DNA from: Aphelocoma coerulescens
Taxonomy: Eukaryota; Chordata; Aves; Passeriformes; Corvidae
Assembly: GCF_041296385.1 (NCBI RefSeq)
Contig: NC_091020.1
Span: 28,600,001-28,664,000, forward strand
Direction: 5' to 3'
Length of the DNA: 64,000 nt
In this document: positions 22,882 to 36,300 of the stretch, in pieces
How positions within the stretch are numbered: position 1 is the stretch's first letter
Layout of the letters: each line of letters opens with the position of its first letter
Translations under genes and position numbers: made by a program
Notes under the pieces: generated by a model
What the model was told of the DNA's origin: nothing
Database searches by the model: none
What the model saw: only the letters and a program-made list of their open reading frames with translations

Positions 22882-22920
22882 GCTTTCGCTTTTAAGTTTC
22901 GCTTTAAGTTTCGTTTTCGC
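22882..22920. promoter_or_regulatory. CASP7: Tandem ISRE/IRF element cluster in CASP7 promoter
   Basis: AGTTTCGTTTTC at 22,907-22,918 fits the ISRE consensus AGTTTCNNTTTC at every fixed position (minus strand GAAAACGAAACT). AGTTTCGCTTTA at 22,895-22,906 fits with one mismatch, and CTTTCGCTTTTA at 22,883-22,894 is a further IRF half-site pair. The unit TTTAAGTTTCG occurs at 22,891 and again at 22,903, a 12-bp period. Such sites bind IRF and ISGF3 factors. This suggests, but does not prove, interferon-responsive transcription of CASP7 in this species. Confidence 0.7.
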
Positions 22921-23799
22921 TCCCGCCCGGCCGGACCCAGCAGCAAGGCAAGCCTCGGGCCCTTCCCAGCCCTTCCCTGCCCCCTGCCTCCCCCCTGCCC
23001 CTGTCCCCGGCCCCCTGCCCTGCCCTCCTCCCCTCGGGATGCGCGTTCCTTGCTGCGGATCCGCTTCCCCGGGCAGCCCCCGCGCTGCTCCTGGGCGCTG
23101 CCGCCCGCGGCCTGCGCGCTGCTCTTCCTGCTTTGTGTGTGTGTTTGTCAAAGCCCAGGCTAGACCCAGCTTTGGGAGCTGCTGCTGCTCTCGGGGAGCT
23201 CCCAAACCTCCGCCAGAGCCCCGCTCCCCGGCCAGCTAGGGCAGCCCTGGAGCCACTGGTGGCCTCTGAGCTGCTGCTGCTGCTGTTGCCAGGGGTCCGG
23301 GGTTTCAAGCTCTATGCAAACGTGTGAATGGACGATAAAAGCAAATTTAGTCTGCCTAACTATGGAGAAGGGGCAGGAATCACTGCTAATTTCCTCATGA
23401 AAATCTGGAACCAGAGACGAGATGTTTCAGTGCATCCCACCCTGAGTGGAGCGTCTGCCCTGCGCGTCTCTCGCCGCGCTGAGCTGGTGCAGATCATTGT
23501 GCTGCCCTTTCTTCTTGTAGTTTCCTAACTGCTTAATGATCTGGATTACGTTAAAACCACCCGTAGAAAATACACAGGGTTTTTTCACTTACGTACATTT
23601 GACTGTGTATATGCAAATAAAGAAACCGGAGCTCTCTGGGTGTTTTAGTACTGGACAGAATTGCAGATACAAATATTTTGATGTTAGTTGCCCATGGTTT
23701 CATCCCAATATACTTCTCTCCAGACCATGATAAACTTCCTGGGAATTATTTCTATGATGTGGACAGCGCAATCAGGCACATTGTGTGATTCTTGGCACT

Positions 23800-23902
23800 A
23801 CACTGTGTTGGCCAGGTGTTGGACTTTGTTGATCCTGGTGGGTCCCTTACAACTCAGAATATTCTGTTTCTGTTTTATGATTGTATTCTGTGATTCTGTG
23901 AT
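23800..23902 (+). mobile_element. CR1 LINE 3' end fragment
   Basis: It ends in the avian CR1 3' pattern: a 'ggtgggtccctta' block followed by 'ttctgtgattctgtga' octamer-type repeats. It is 5'-truncated and lies in the intron before the first CASP7 coding exon. Confidence 0.75.
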
Positions 23903-24206
23903 CTCTCACCATAAAATTATTTTTAATTTTACTCTAATCTGCATATTTGAGAGTGGTATTAGACAAGTTCCTTTTGGTAACTGTCACAAGATGATAGAGG
24001 TGGCTGAACATGTGCAACGCCACAGCAGTACAGGACCAGAAATTTGTGGCCACTCTTTCTTGAGGAAATATTATACAATAAAACTGACTAAAACCCTCAC
24101 ACATATCTTCTATAAATCAGACCATAAACAGTCTGGTTTACAGAAGTATTTCTAAAATGTCAGTGCTCACTGAAGGACACTTACATTCTTGTACTTTTAC
24201 TTGTAG

Positions 24207-24319
24207 ATGTCAGAGGATCAGCGTGATGACCTCCCTACTGGAGAGGGAGGTGATGAAGATGGCCATGATGTAGTTGATGCAAGGCCAGACAGAAGCAGCA
24301 GGTTCTCACTTTTTGGAAA
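24207..24319 (+). CDS. CASP7: CASP7 coding exon 1 (prodomain)
   Basis: The ATG follows the TTGTAG acceptor with no 5'UTR in this exon. It encodes [15 protein letters not shown] and onward to RFSLFG, including the DVVD prodomain cleavage site. It ends in phase 2 at a GTAAGT donor. Confidence 0.95.
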
Positions 24320-27300
24320 GTAAGTTATTACTTGTACCCCCATTCTTGTTGTTGTATCAGCTGCTGTGGTACCCTTCTAATAATAGAAACGTAATTTGTG
24401 TTCAGTTTGCCATGTCCACAATGCTATAGATGGTCTTAATAGAAAGGTGGTTTATGTTGTATGAATTTAATGTATCTGGTCTGTACCTTAAAGCATTTCT
24501 TTATAGAATCTCCCTATAGGAAAACCTGTAATATCTCCCATAAGTTTTACTGGGCAGCTAAGAGACCACCAACTTCATTTAGCATCAATTATAGCCCCAC
24601 ATCTTAAACATCGACCTTTGGTGGAGCTGGGAATTGAATATGCCATTAATTACCTATTTTACTGCACTCAACTCAGCTAATCTCCAGCATCACTGGAATC
24701 CCCTGCTGAGTGTCTAAGTTACTTTAAAGCTTGGATGTGCCATCTCGGGTGCAGCACAAAGGAGCCTCACAAGTCTAGAGATGTAGCCCTTTACAGAACA
24801 CGTTAAAAGCCTTTCATTTTAAAGCATAGTAGTCTCACTGAAGCTTAACTTTTGTTAAATCAGTAGGAAGCAAGCACTATTTACTGTTTGTACTCCTGAA
24901 AACACTGGATAAATCTGATAGGAAATGCAAAAGCTGGAAAATGAACATGCAGAGTTTATAAATGCTGTTGAATGTCAGCAGATGGCTACTTCACATTGGA
25001 TTTAGTGAGATTTTTTAAGACATATTTAATACAAAAGCTAATGCATTTACGGAGAGGTTTTGATTTTTTTTTGCTATTGGACATTTACATTAAAGTGAGC
25101 AGTATAATTCAGAGAAAGTACATGGCTAGTATACTTCAATTTTTGCTGTTTATTCTATGAGTTTAATAGGGGTAAAAAAATTGTGAGAGAAGTGAAGATG
25201 CTTTAGTCTTAGAAGACTTTTGATGTGCTGTTCAGCAAACCATTGTACTTTCTCTGTCTCATTTTATCATTCCTCAGACATATTTCATGATGTGCATGTG
25301 TATTACTAATTTTAACAAATATACAAATGTATCATTTGTTTCTAAATCTTGTCAAATATTTTTCAAAGGTTTCTTTTCAACTTTATAAAATGTGTGTTTT
25401 GATATTTGATTCGGTCTTCTTTATAAGAGGTGATGTGCTAATACTGTAATTAAATTATGCAACTCAAAGTTAATAATTTCCAAAGAAAAGGCAATAGTCA
25501 GCATTTCTGTGACTTTTTTCTGTAAGAAATTTTTCAAATAATTTGGCTGTTCATCAGTTTGAGGCATTCGTCTTTTGGGAACTCCTTGAAGATGCAATTT
25601 GCAACATTTTTCTTCAGAAGTAAAAAATTGCTCAGATTAAATATGAGGTAATTGAGAGAATTCAACTTAGATTTTGTAGAAAAAAATATGTTTGAGAAAC
25701 CTAACAGAGCTTCTTGAAGATAGTAGTGATTGCTTAAAGAGGAATGAGGTACTCAAAAATTAAGGTCTTAAAAATTGAAGTATGGAGACAAGATCTTTGT
25801 CCAACAGAAACTAAAACTCTTTGGCCTGAAGGGAGATAGGACAGGAGTGTGAGAGGATAAAGGAAGATGGGATATGAGCTAAAACTATGATTGTAATAAA
25901 GGAGAAAGTGAAGAGAGAAGGATCATTCTTTGTGCCTCACAGGGAATCTAGGGGACATCCAATGGAAGGTTCATGCAGTACGTTTAAAACCTTAAAGTGT
26001 TAAGATGTAATTTTAACGTAGATTTTCACTGTAGAACTTAAAGCCAGGGGATATGCAGATATCAAGATTTTAGATAAGTTCAGAAGAGATCAGATGTATG
26101 TGTGGAAGAAAGGTCCAGTGGGAATATTGATATTAAGATCTTTGGTGAAGTTGATCCTAAGTCAGGTCTCTGTGAGAATATGTTTGGTATCCAATTTATT
26201 TTCTTCAGACTCATTATTAGTCATTACCCAATACCAGGCTAGATCTACTTTTACCTGAACCAGTGTGGCTCTCTGTCTTGATTGCCAAAGCTTCATTTTG
26301 GCAACATGAGTACATGTTAGATAAGGTGACTAGAAAGCTTTAGAGTGACTACAGTTTTATTGTCCCTTTTTTTGTTTCTTTCATCACCCCAGTCTTCACC
26401 ATCTGTGTATACTTCCAATGAAATTCTTCACTGCATTTCATGTCCCATTGCTTAACATATGTAAGTTCAATAGGAAAACAAGTAACTTGTGATGTTAAAT
26501 AAGCACATTAATTTTAATTTGAGAGAACAGAGCACTGAGAAGCTAAATTCAAAGCTGTGTAGACAGACCAGCTGTTTCCTGTAGCTTCACAGCTGCAATT
26601 TGCCACTCTCTGGCTGTGACTGGAGATTACCTTGTAAGAGAAATAACTAGAAGTAAATTAAAATCTTACTCACTTCTCTCTGAGAAGTCTGTGAGGCTGC
26701 TTTACCAAGGAGGCCACGAGGCTCAGAACAAGCCAGGATGGGCAGATTCTTCTGACAGCTCAACAGTTTTGGGGAATTATCTTCTATGTATTTCCTTCTC
26801 TTTGGAAAAGTGCTAATGTTTAGTTCATGTCGGTGAGGAAAAACTGTTGGGTGGGGAAAAAGTTGGAAGAAGTTTTGGATTAAATCCGCCAGCGGTGTTT
26901 GGCTCCGGGTTTTTTTAGCCACTAGATGGCAGGAGGGCATTAATTTTGTGTGCTGCAGGAAGGACAAAAATTGGGCTGTGTTGCAGTTGAGCAAAAAGTT
27001 GTTTCAGAAAGCAAAAATATCAGGACACGTTCTGGAAAGGCTGCACACCGAAAAAGTTTAAAATGTGTTTAAAGAAAGATTGAGCTAAGGATTTCAAATG
27101 TGTATTTTATTTTTTTATCTAGCTAATAGAATTTTTCCCATATAAGTCTTTTCTTTGTATGCTGTGTGTGCTCCTTTTACACTTTCAAGGCTTTAAATAT
27201 AGTCTTGCTTCTCCACAAGATGATTTAATATCTTCATTTAGTATCTTTTGTGTTTTATTGGGGACCTACATTAGGAGATTTATAGCAGCAAGCACATTTT

Positions 27301-30300
27301 AGCATCCAGCAAAGTTAATGTAATATGAAATGGAATAAAACTGCAGCTCCACTGTGTTAAGTAGAGCTAAGATTTCTCTTACTCAAAGTTGGTTTTTTTG
27401 AAAAGCTGCATCCAGAAATTCCCAAGGATTGGTAGACTTGCACTTGCACTGTCAAAAATCCTGGCTGCTTGTGGGCTTCAGTGAAGAAACAGTGCAGAAG
27501 AGGGTGGTTGTTAGTAGTATCTAGGTACCAGTTTTATCCTAATTTAATGGTATAGAACCATATTTCTTCTGGTTACTTTTATCTGCTCCAGCCCTACTGT
27601 CTTGTTTTACAGTCAATATTCCTGTTCTCATCTGGAAACAAAACCACAATTTAAATATCTATTTAAAAATTCTTACAAATACTTAGTTACAATTGAAAGT
27701 GTGTGATTCTGTAATGCCCTCAATGCAGACACATGAAGTGGATTGTAAGAAAATCCCACTGAGGAATTTGAGAGGTTTTGTGGGGCATATAGTCACCAAG
27801 ACTATTTTAGTTGTTTAACACTGCAAACCCAAAATATCTGTAAGAGACTTATTTCTGTCAAGTCACACCACTATAAAATTCGAGAGTTTTGATTAATTTG
27901 AAAGTTTCCTGGAAATGTCAGTGTGCATCAAGCCTTCTGCAGTTCACTGGTTGTGATAGTTATATTGTTAAGATATCTACCAGGTTTGTAAATTAGTATT
28001 TAGATGAAAAAGATTCATGGATATATGAGCTTCTTTTCATGTGTACAGTGTTTATTTGGGTTACAGGACATGAAAGTGGGGAAGCACAGATGTTACCAAA
28101 GGCTCTCTCTTTTAACTTCATGACCCTTGTCTCAGTATAGCCATATTTCTCAAAATAAATAGCCTTGTCCTTCAAAGAATAAATATTCGTTTTTGAGATT
28201 CATCCTCAGCTGAACCTCAGGTTTGGAGTTGTAACAGGTGTGGAAAGTTGTCTTTGTTTCAGCTCTTTTTTTCTGTTGTTCCTCTGTCTTCTGGGGAGCT
28301 ATTTTCCGTCCACTTTTCACAGTATCACATTCATTCTGAGTTGGAAGGGATCCACAAGGATCAAGTCCAGCTCATAAGTGTCCTGTGTGGGGATTACCAA
28401 GAGCTTTTTTTTTTAATATTGATTTGTAAAATAAGTTGCTTTTCAGGTAGAACTTTTATGAAGAACAGCTTCACAGTGATACAGATGCATATGTTTTCCA
28501 GAGCTGTCCATTCTGTTACACATTTTTCAGTATCAGAATATTACAGACCTTTTAAAGTAAATACTGCTAAAAAAAGTATCTCTTTTATCCTTAGACTAAA
28601 AATAGCCAGCTACTTTAAAGCAAATAACAGCTGATGAATCATTATCTGAAGTTATGTTCTGGGCTGCAACTCAGATGTCTGAGCTGACCTCCTGTTTCAG
28701 CCTCATGTTTCCTTAATGTCTCTAAGGAAGTCCCTGTGTGCCTTAGTCTGTCCTGTAAACGGGTGATGATCTTTCCTTTTACTGTCACAGCTCCAAAACC
28801 TACCACAATATAATTTAAATTTTGTTTGGGGTTTGTTTGTTTGTTCTGCTTAGCACTAGGTAAATATCTGTTGTTTATGTTCACCCCAAAGTGCCAAACA
28901 TAAAATTTCAGAAATAATCTATAGTTTGGTAAAGTTCCTACAAAGACAATAAAGAGACTGTAACATGGAACAGCAAGGATATTTCATTTTTATTACTCTT
29001 TTTTAAGTCAGATGGGGTTTGGGTTTTTTGTTTGTTTTATTTTTGTTTGTTTGTGGGGTTTTTTGGTGGGTTTTTCTTGTGTGTGGTTTTTGGGGGAGTT
29101 TTATTGTTGTTTCGTTAAAGCAATTTTTGCTAGATCTGGAACTCAACTTCTGGAGAACACTGCAGGAGTATTTAACAATGAGTGGAAACTGTGGTCAGTT
29201 TACTTTCCTCTTGGATGCTTGCTGAATGTACCACACAGGAAAAGCCCAAGTATCTTGAACTAGTACCTAGTCTATATTATAAGAACTAATTAATTCATGG
29301 TCAATATTTGTTTCCAGTCTCCTTAGAGACTTCATATTGTGAAGCACAGCAAACACTGGATTATCCAGGAACTGTATCTGCAGTAATCACAGTCAAGTAT
29401 CCTAATTACTTTTTAGTGCAGTAATTTATTTCGTTCATTACAACAAACTCTGGGCTGTATCATACAGAATTTGGAGGGCAGTTATTATGTAGTGTGATGT
29501 TTAAGCTTTCAAAGCAATCCAAACAAAATTAAGACAAATTTATAATAAACAAAAACTGTTTGAGGGTAAATATGTAGGAAATATTTGTACTAATTAAAAT
29601 ACAGAGAGGCTTTGTAAACTATGCATGTTAACTTGTATTATTTTGCTGGAAACATTCATTGTGTAAATATTGTAGTACTGGTGGATCAGGTTTTGACAGA
29701 AGGCAGAGAGACGTATCACGAAGTGAAGTCTGCTGTCCCACCTCCATCTCAGCATCTGTTTTCCTGTACTCTTACATAGGAGCAGAGATGGAATGAGTGA
29801 TGGGAGCTGTTTTCCGCTTGTCAGCAGAGGTAGATCAGGCCTGCATGACCTCAGCTCGCAGGGTGATGGCTACGGGGCTTTGAATAGCCCCACAGAACAG
29901 TCCAGCGTGACCCACTGCTGACACAGGCGAATGTTGGGGCCTGAGCACACAGAGCATCCTGTTTCTCTCTGCAATGTAACCCTGAGCATGGTGGGCTCCT
30001 AGCATTAGCAGAGAAGATCAGACTTGCTCTGGAGGACAAGCTGAAGCTGCTTTCAGATGCAGTGTGGAGTACCATTTGATGATGAGCCAAGGTACTGTAG
30101 AATGTTATTCGCCTCCTTCCTTCTCTGCCACCTGTTTGGAAAAATCATGAGTTAATACCCTAAAACAGTTTAGTTTCAATGGTTATTGCAAGCTAATTGT
30201 GACTCCACTGGCATTTTGCAATTGCTGATTCTTGCCAGAGTGTTCTCTGAGAATCAGTGTTTGGAGGGCTTGCTTTATTTTGAGTCATTTTCCAAGCAAT

Positions 30301-33300
30301 CCATATGTACCTGTTAGTTGCTCTTAGTACCTATGAAAGGTAAAAGCAGCTTCATGGGGGTTTTTTGCATATAATTGTCAGTTGTCTATGTACATTATAC
30401 TACCTAGGGTGTGATCATGCAAGATTCCAGTTTCCAGAACACCCATGGAAGGTATGGATGTGCTGGTTTTCTAGAAATGAGCAGAAAGCCTTTCAGCAAG
30501 CAAAATTCTTTATTTGTAAAAATTTACCTTTTGGATGTTATTTGGCTATTATGTTGCATTCAATATTGTGAAGCCTGCATGGCAGATACCACACTGCTAA
30601 TTGGGAAGCTGAATCTCAATTACAAAGTGATCATTGAGACTTTAGAACTCTGTTTTGCAGGCATCACACCACAAAACTGTCGTGTGGGTGGTAAGTGATC
30701 CTTAAAATATTAAGTGCACAAAACTAGGACACTGCTACCTGTTTCTTTTCTTTTTACTTTTGTCTTTTTTTAACTGTTGTGAAATGTGGACAATATTAGG
30801 TATTAGTCTGTTGAAACTTTTTGTCCAAAGTGCAGCTGGCTCAAGTCCCAATGCACTTGGTCTGCTTCATTTGCATATAATAAATGAAATTGCAGTCATG
30901 GTTTTGATTTGAATTAGTTAAGGCCATCACTAACACATAGTTAAAAAGACAGGAGGACATATTTAGATGCAACTATCAGAACTTCAAAAGACATTTACAA
31001 AGTATGCCAGAAGTTGCAGTCTGAGGCTTGTTCTTTCAAACAGCTCAACTCTTTCATTACACAGTGAGTTTTCAGTTGTCTTGGACTGAGTTTCTCAGTT
31101 TTCCAGGTTTTTAGAGAAGATTCTCTCTCCTAATTGGAGATGCATCTGAAACTGAAATGGAACAAAAAATCTACAAGAGTGGCTTAGGGCGTGAAAAATG
31201 TCTTATAATGAGGTACTTAAAATGTATTTAGTTTCAATTGATGTTAAATAGTCATACACAGGCATTAACAGCTTCCTCTCTTCAGGGAAACTAATGTGCA
31301 GTAATCAAAGATAGGAATTTGTTTCTGGGCTGAGATCCACTGTAAACCTCCAAAGCGGGCAGCAAGAATGCCTTTGTTTCATGCATTTTCTTTCCAGGAG
31401 GCACCTGTCAGTAAGCTAACCCACACACTCCGAGCATAAACATTGCACAGATGCACAAAATAGTGGACTTTAAAATTATTCTCTACTTTACTGTACAGAA
31501 TCACAGGATCCCAGAGTGGCTCAGGTTGGAAGGGACCACAATGGGTCATCTGGTCCAACGTCCCTGCTCGAGCAGGGTCATCCCAGAGCACATGGCACAG
31601 GATTGACACTGAGATTGGATCCATTGGTTAGAGCTTGGGGCATTCAGTTTCTGCACGACCATCCCCCTGGAAAGAAGCCACATGATCTGCAATTGCTTTA
31701 TGAAATAAGTTTATTTAGGCTTCATTTTTTAATGGAAAAACTAAAACCCAGAGAATGGAGTTGCTTTCCCGAAGTTATTCGACAGCAGAAGCACAATTCC
31801 TTTAGGTTTGTTTAATACCTTTCATCAAATTAATTGGGCAAAGCATAGCTAGCATATGGTCTTAAGAAATATATTTTATTCTGTGTTGTACTCTCAGATA
31901 TGATATTAGGAAACTTAGGGAAATGCCAGGATTTCTTTAAATAAATTTGCAGATTTTCTGTGAAATCTGTATCAGTACTGCTACATACATCATATCAAGA
32001 ATATTTTTAGTATGACACTGGTTTTTTGGATGAATGAACTCAATCCAGTCTTGGAAAGAATTTTTTAATGATACCTTAGGTCCTTTCCAGCTCTAGTGTT
32101 ATCTTGATAAGTTCAAGGAAATAATCTTGTTGTTTACCTAACTCCTTTCTTTCAAGACTGCTACAGCAATATTTTCTGTTCAAAATTACTGTGTTTACAG
32201 TTATTTGAAAGGCCTGTGACATGCATTTCCAAATGAACAAGAGGTACTTTCCTAGTAGGTTCCTAACTTCAGGTTCCTTCAAGTAAAAGGCTTTGCCTCT
32301 GTTGACTTTTGAACTGTCTCTGTTTAGTCAGCTGACAATCTGATTCCAAAGATGCCCTTAAGAAGTCCTGAAGTAATTGGCAGTTCAAAAAGAAACTGAA
32401 GGGTAATTAATTCTTATGGCCCTGTTCTTGAGAACATTTAGTCATTATTTTATTGCCTGAGCAGTCCTGTTGCTCCCGGGAGGAAAGTGGAGTGTGTTCA
32501 TCGTGGGCAGTGGTGTTGCAGGAAGCACACTGGCCATTTCCCTTTATTCTGCCCTTTCCCAAAAATGACTTTCAAAGTTTAGGCATTTCAGCAAAGCAAT
32601 GTATAAATATGCAAGGACAGCACGGACTTTATATATCATCAATAAATACGAGCTTCAGACTTCAGTATTACCAGTCTAGAATGTTTCACTGCAGTTTTGA
32701 ATTTCTTTAACAGATGAAACAAGATCCTGACAGGGAACAGAAATCCAGGAGCACTGGTTTTTGTGTATGTGTATGTGTGTGTGGTATTGTGTTGTTTATG
32801 TTTGCTATTCTAAATTGCAGCTGTCAGTTTTCATGCCTTTTGTGTAAGACATCTGCTTGCCATGGTAAGCAATATAGATGAGATAATGTTTAGATGCTTT
32901 TTGGGGAACTTTTATGTGCAGTTTTGTAAGGCCACTTTTCTTTCTGCTGAATGAAGGCTTTCTATTGTGGGACAATATCTTGATTTTAATATTAGAAATT
33001 TTTTCATTTTTCTTTTGACATCTATCTGGATTATATTTTAAAATAGCCTTCTAAGGACTGGTTGTTTTGTTAGTGCTCATCTATCAAAGTCAGCAGTCAT
33101 TTGCTAACAACTGCTAATAGGGAAATTGAAAATATGCAATGCTTACTTGAACTTCCTCTTATACAAATAGTATGGCCCCTTTTTCCTCAGGAGAATTTTG
33201 TTTCAACTGTTAAGGTTTATTTTCCAGTTTCTCTGCTGGCACATAATTTGCAAGCCTGATTATGCACCTTCGAATGCACTGTAATACAGTTTTAGTATTT

Positions 33301-36300
33301 GGTCTAAACCTTGTGGTTCAGTTTTTATCCCATAATAATTTATGCTTTCTTATTTTTAACAGTAAAGGAATATTCATTTTTACAAAAGACAATTCAAATA
33401 GTGACACATTCTTCTTGTCCAGAAATGTTGCTGCTCTGGCAACCTGATGCAATATTAATGGCAAAAGGCAACAGGATAATCTATTATTTGCATGCAACTC
33501 TAAATCTGTGTGACACTACCAAAATGGATCTGACAAAGAGCAAAGAGTCTGACTTAAAGAACTTAAGATCTAAAAAGCTTTAGTCAGGTTTAACAAGTGT
33601 CTTTTGCTTGTTATTGACAACAGGTTTCAAGATTTAAAAAAATTCAGAGTGGGGGGAGTGTACAGTAATTAGAGGTGTACTAAGTACAGTGAATTTAGAC
33701 TGGATAAAAGTATTAAACCTGGATAAAAGTATTAAAGCTGGTGGCTTGAAGAGAAGGTTATGTAGAAGTAAGAGACATTAATGCTTGATTATCAGAAAGC
33801 ATCAGCCATACAAATTATGGAGACTGTATCAGACCACTAGTTGTTGAGGCTAAGGTAGAAAAATATAGCAAAATGTTGAATGTTGGTTTGTTTAATTTAT
33901 AAATTCTGTTTCCTTTTCATTTTTTTTTGGAAGAATAACTCTAAATGGGTCTCCAGCACACTCAGTTTTACTACACAAAGCTTAGTGATGCCTTGTGAAT
34001 TCAAACACAATCTTCTTTGCATTTTCATGGTTTTCTGTCTATCCTTTTGCTGTCTTTTAAAATAAATTAAGTCCAGTCCAGGATTTTTCCCTAGGTGAGC
34101 AAACAGCATTTGCAATGAGCAGTAGTCACAAACATAATTTATACTGCGCATGCAACAGTGGAAGGAGTGAAGTTCCTTAGACAGAAAGAGCAGCATAGGG
34201 CCCCACAAACTGCATAAAAATAAATCAGCAATATAGGCTATGTAAGTTTTTTCACAGGCCTTAGAACTAATGTGTTGTCCCATGCACTCCACAGTATTGT
34301 AAATTAATGGGGAACTTATTCAAATGAAACCTGTAAAGAGGTCCCCAAATGTCAAAGTCCTAAGGGAAACATCTCAGTTGTTTGTAAAAGATTAAAGAGC
34401 ATTGCAGTTTAAGACCCCTTGCATCCCACAACAATTAAGTGTATGAAGGTTCTGGTGGGTGTTGATGGATTACCTGAGAATATTTGTACTGTGGGCTTTG
34501 TCACTGTACCACTGCTGTAATCTTGCCTGGACTCAACAGAAAGGCTGAGAATGTGACAGAAACTAGAATAAAACTATTCTCCAATGCCAAAAAGCATTTG
34601 GACTCCAGAAGGACTCAAGTGATGTATTTTGCAAAGACACCATGTTTTAAAAGGCAAATTTCCTTTTTAACAGAAACATGTTGTCAGTCATTCAAAAATG
34701 ATATATGATTGCACATTGTATGAAAGAAGTATGCCAGAGTAAAACTGTCATCATATTCTGAGATAGTTCTTACCCAGGAAAGCCCAAGTTTACTGAACTG
34801 CATAGAGCAGAGTAAGAGTTCTCTCCTTTTGTGTGTGTACTTCAAATAAAAATGAATGGAATCAGTGTAGAATTCCACCCAAGCTGGAATGTCAGCTCCC
34901 TTGAATAATATCAGAATTGTAGAATTTTTGTCTCTCTGCTTACATTTTGCAGCACAGCAACAAAAGGCCCTAATTTTCCTGGGAGAGAAGGGGACTATAG
35001 TTTTTTTAAAACCTAGATATCCTTCTGTAATACCATTTTTAGAGTTTATTTTCAACAGCTCTGCCTGGGAAAGAACAGTCACTTAAATAGCCAGGCAGAG
35101 GATTAGATGAATATCAGATGAATAAAGACAATGCTTAAGGAAGGCTTTGTCCTGCACATGGATTCTTAATACCTTGGTAGGTCATACTAATGTATGGTAG
35201 CAAAAGCATAGGGAGGGTGCCAGTAGAAAGGAAGCCAAAGGAGAGGAAATCTCAGCTGCTAAGAGACACTGCTTTATTTTTTCTAAATAAGGTTAAGGTA
35301 TAGTTAAATCTTGCAGTGATGTTTTTATCCTTAAATCTTGAACCATATTGAAATAGTAATTTCCTCCAAGTATAAGAGAAAAGAAGGTTTGTTCTGGTAA
35401 GTAGGAGTCCTTTAGATGAACAAGTCCATTACTCATGCAAGTGAGGTATCTCCATTGACTTTGACAGAATTTTAGCCACTCATGCTGATAAAACACTTGA
35501 CTACTACTATTTAAAAGTTCAGTAATAAAATGATAAATGGTACAGATAACTTTAGTTTTATATTTGAAAAGTGAGAAATTGATAATAATGATTTTCACAG
35601 GGTTGATACCGACTGACTCTAGACCTGATGAAATCACATTCCCAAAGATGCTGTTGTCAAGCCTAAGGCCTGGATTTAGGGACACAGTGAGGGTGAAAAT
35701 GTGCAAGTGCCAGAGTAGAGTTTTAGTTTTGCTGAACTCTTGACCAGAGGGAAAGAACATGAAATATGTGACAGCACCAATGGGAAGAATATTTCTGTGT
35801 AAGGGAAGGATCAGTGACCACTAGTGGAGTTAGGAGTAATGGCACAGTTGTAATTAAGACCTGAAGAATGAGTAAACAGTCAGGAAATTCAACTTTCTAT
35901 TTAGTCCAGGCAAGTTTGAATCCTGAAAGAGGGAAACTAGATGTCAGAGAAGCAGAAAGAAATAAAATAGAGGGCACATAGTTTAAAACATTTTATAACA
36001 GCATATAACTAACCTGTGGAAACCCTTTTGGAAAATAGAGTGATTAGAAAGCTTAGTAAGAACAGCGGTAAACATTTATATTAACAGGTGTCCAGTTCAA
36101 GGATCAGAAAATAAAGATTTAGGCTTTCAATCATAATCCAGCCTGTCACTGAAAGGACATTTCCCTTAAGGACTGATTATTACAAATTTATAACTATTAG
36201 TTATCATTACAAGGTCTGATTTAGCTTGTTGAATCTGGAAAGTTGGACATTACACTGTCAGTTTAGTCCAGGCAGGCAGGTCCCATATTGTGCTGTGTTG

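Larger units (their letters stand above)
22690..23310 (+). promoter_or_regulatory. CASP7: CpG island, probable CASP7 promoter and first non-coding exon
   Basis: About 620 bp that is strongly GC- and CpG-rich, in contrast to the AT-rich flanks, ending 0.9 kb before the first coding exon. The CASP7 start codon sits directly at a splice acceptor, so an upstream non-coding exon is required, and this island is the obvious place for it. GC boxes are abundant, and no convincing TATA box lies inside. I could not choose the donor of the non-coding exon. Open frames through the island are composition artefacts. Confidence 0.75.

Noticed and set aside
22688..23308. Open frames of up to 183 codons on both strands in the GC-rich region
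   Set aside because: They lie in the CpG island, where stop codons are rare. The products are Pro/Gly/Arg/Ala-rich with no family motifs.
23328..23528. 66-codon open frame beginning MDDKSKFSLPNYGEG just after the CpG island
   Set aside because: Considered as an alternative CASP7 N-terminus, but it has no matching donor phase and no similarity to caspase prodomains that I recognise.
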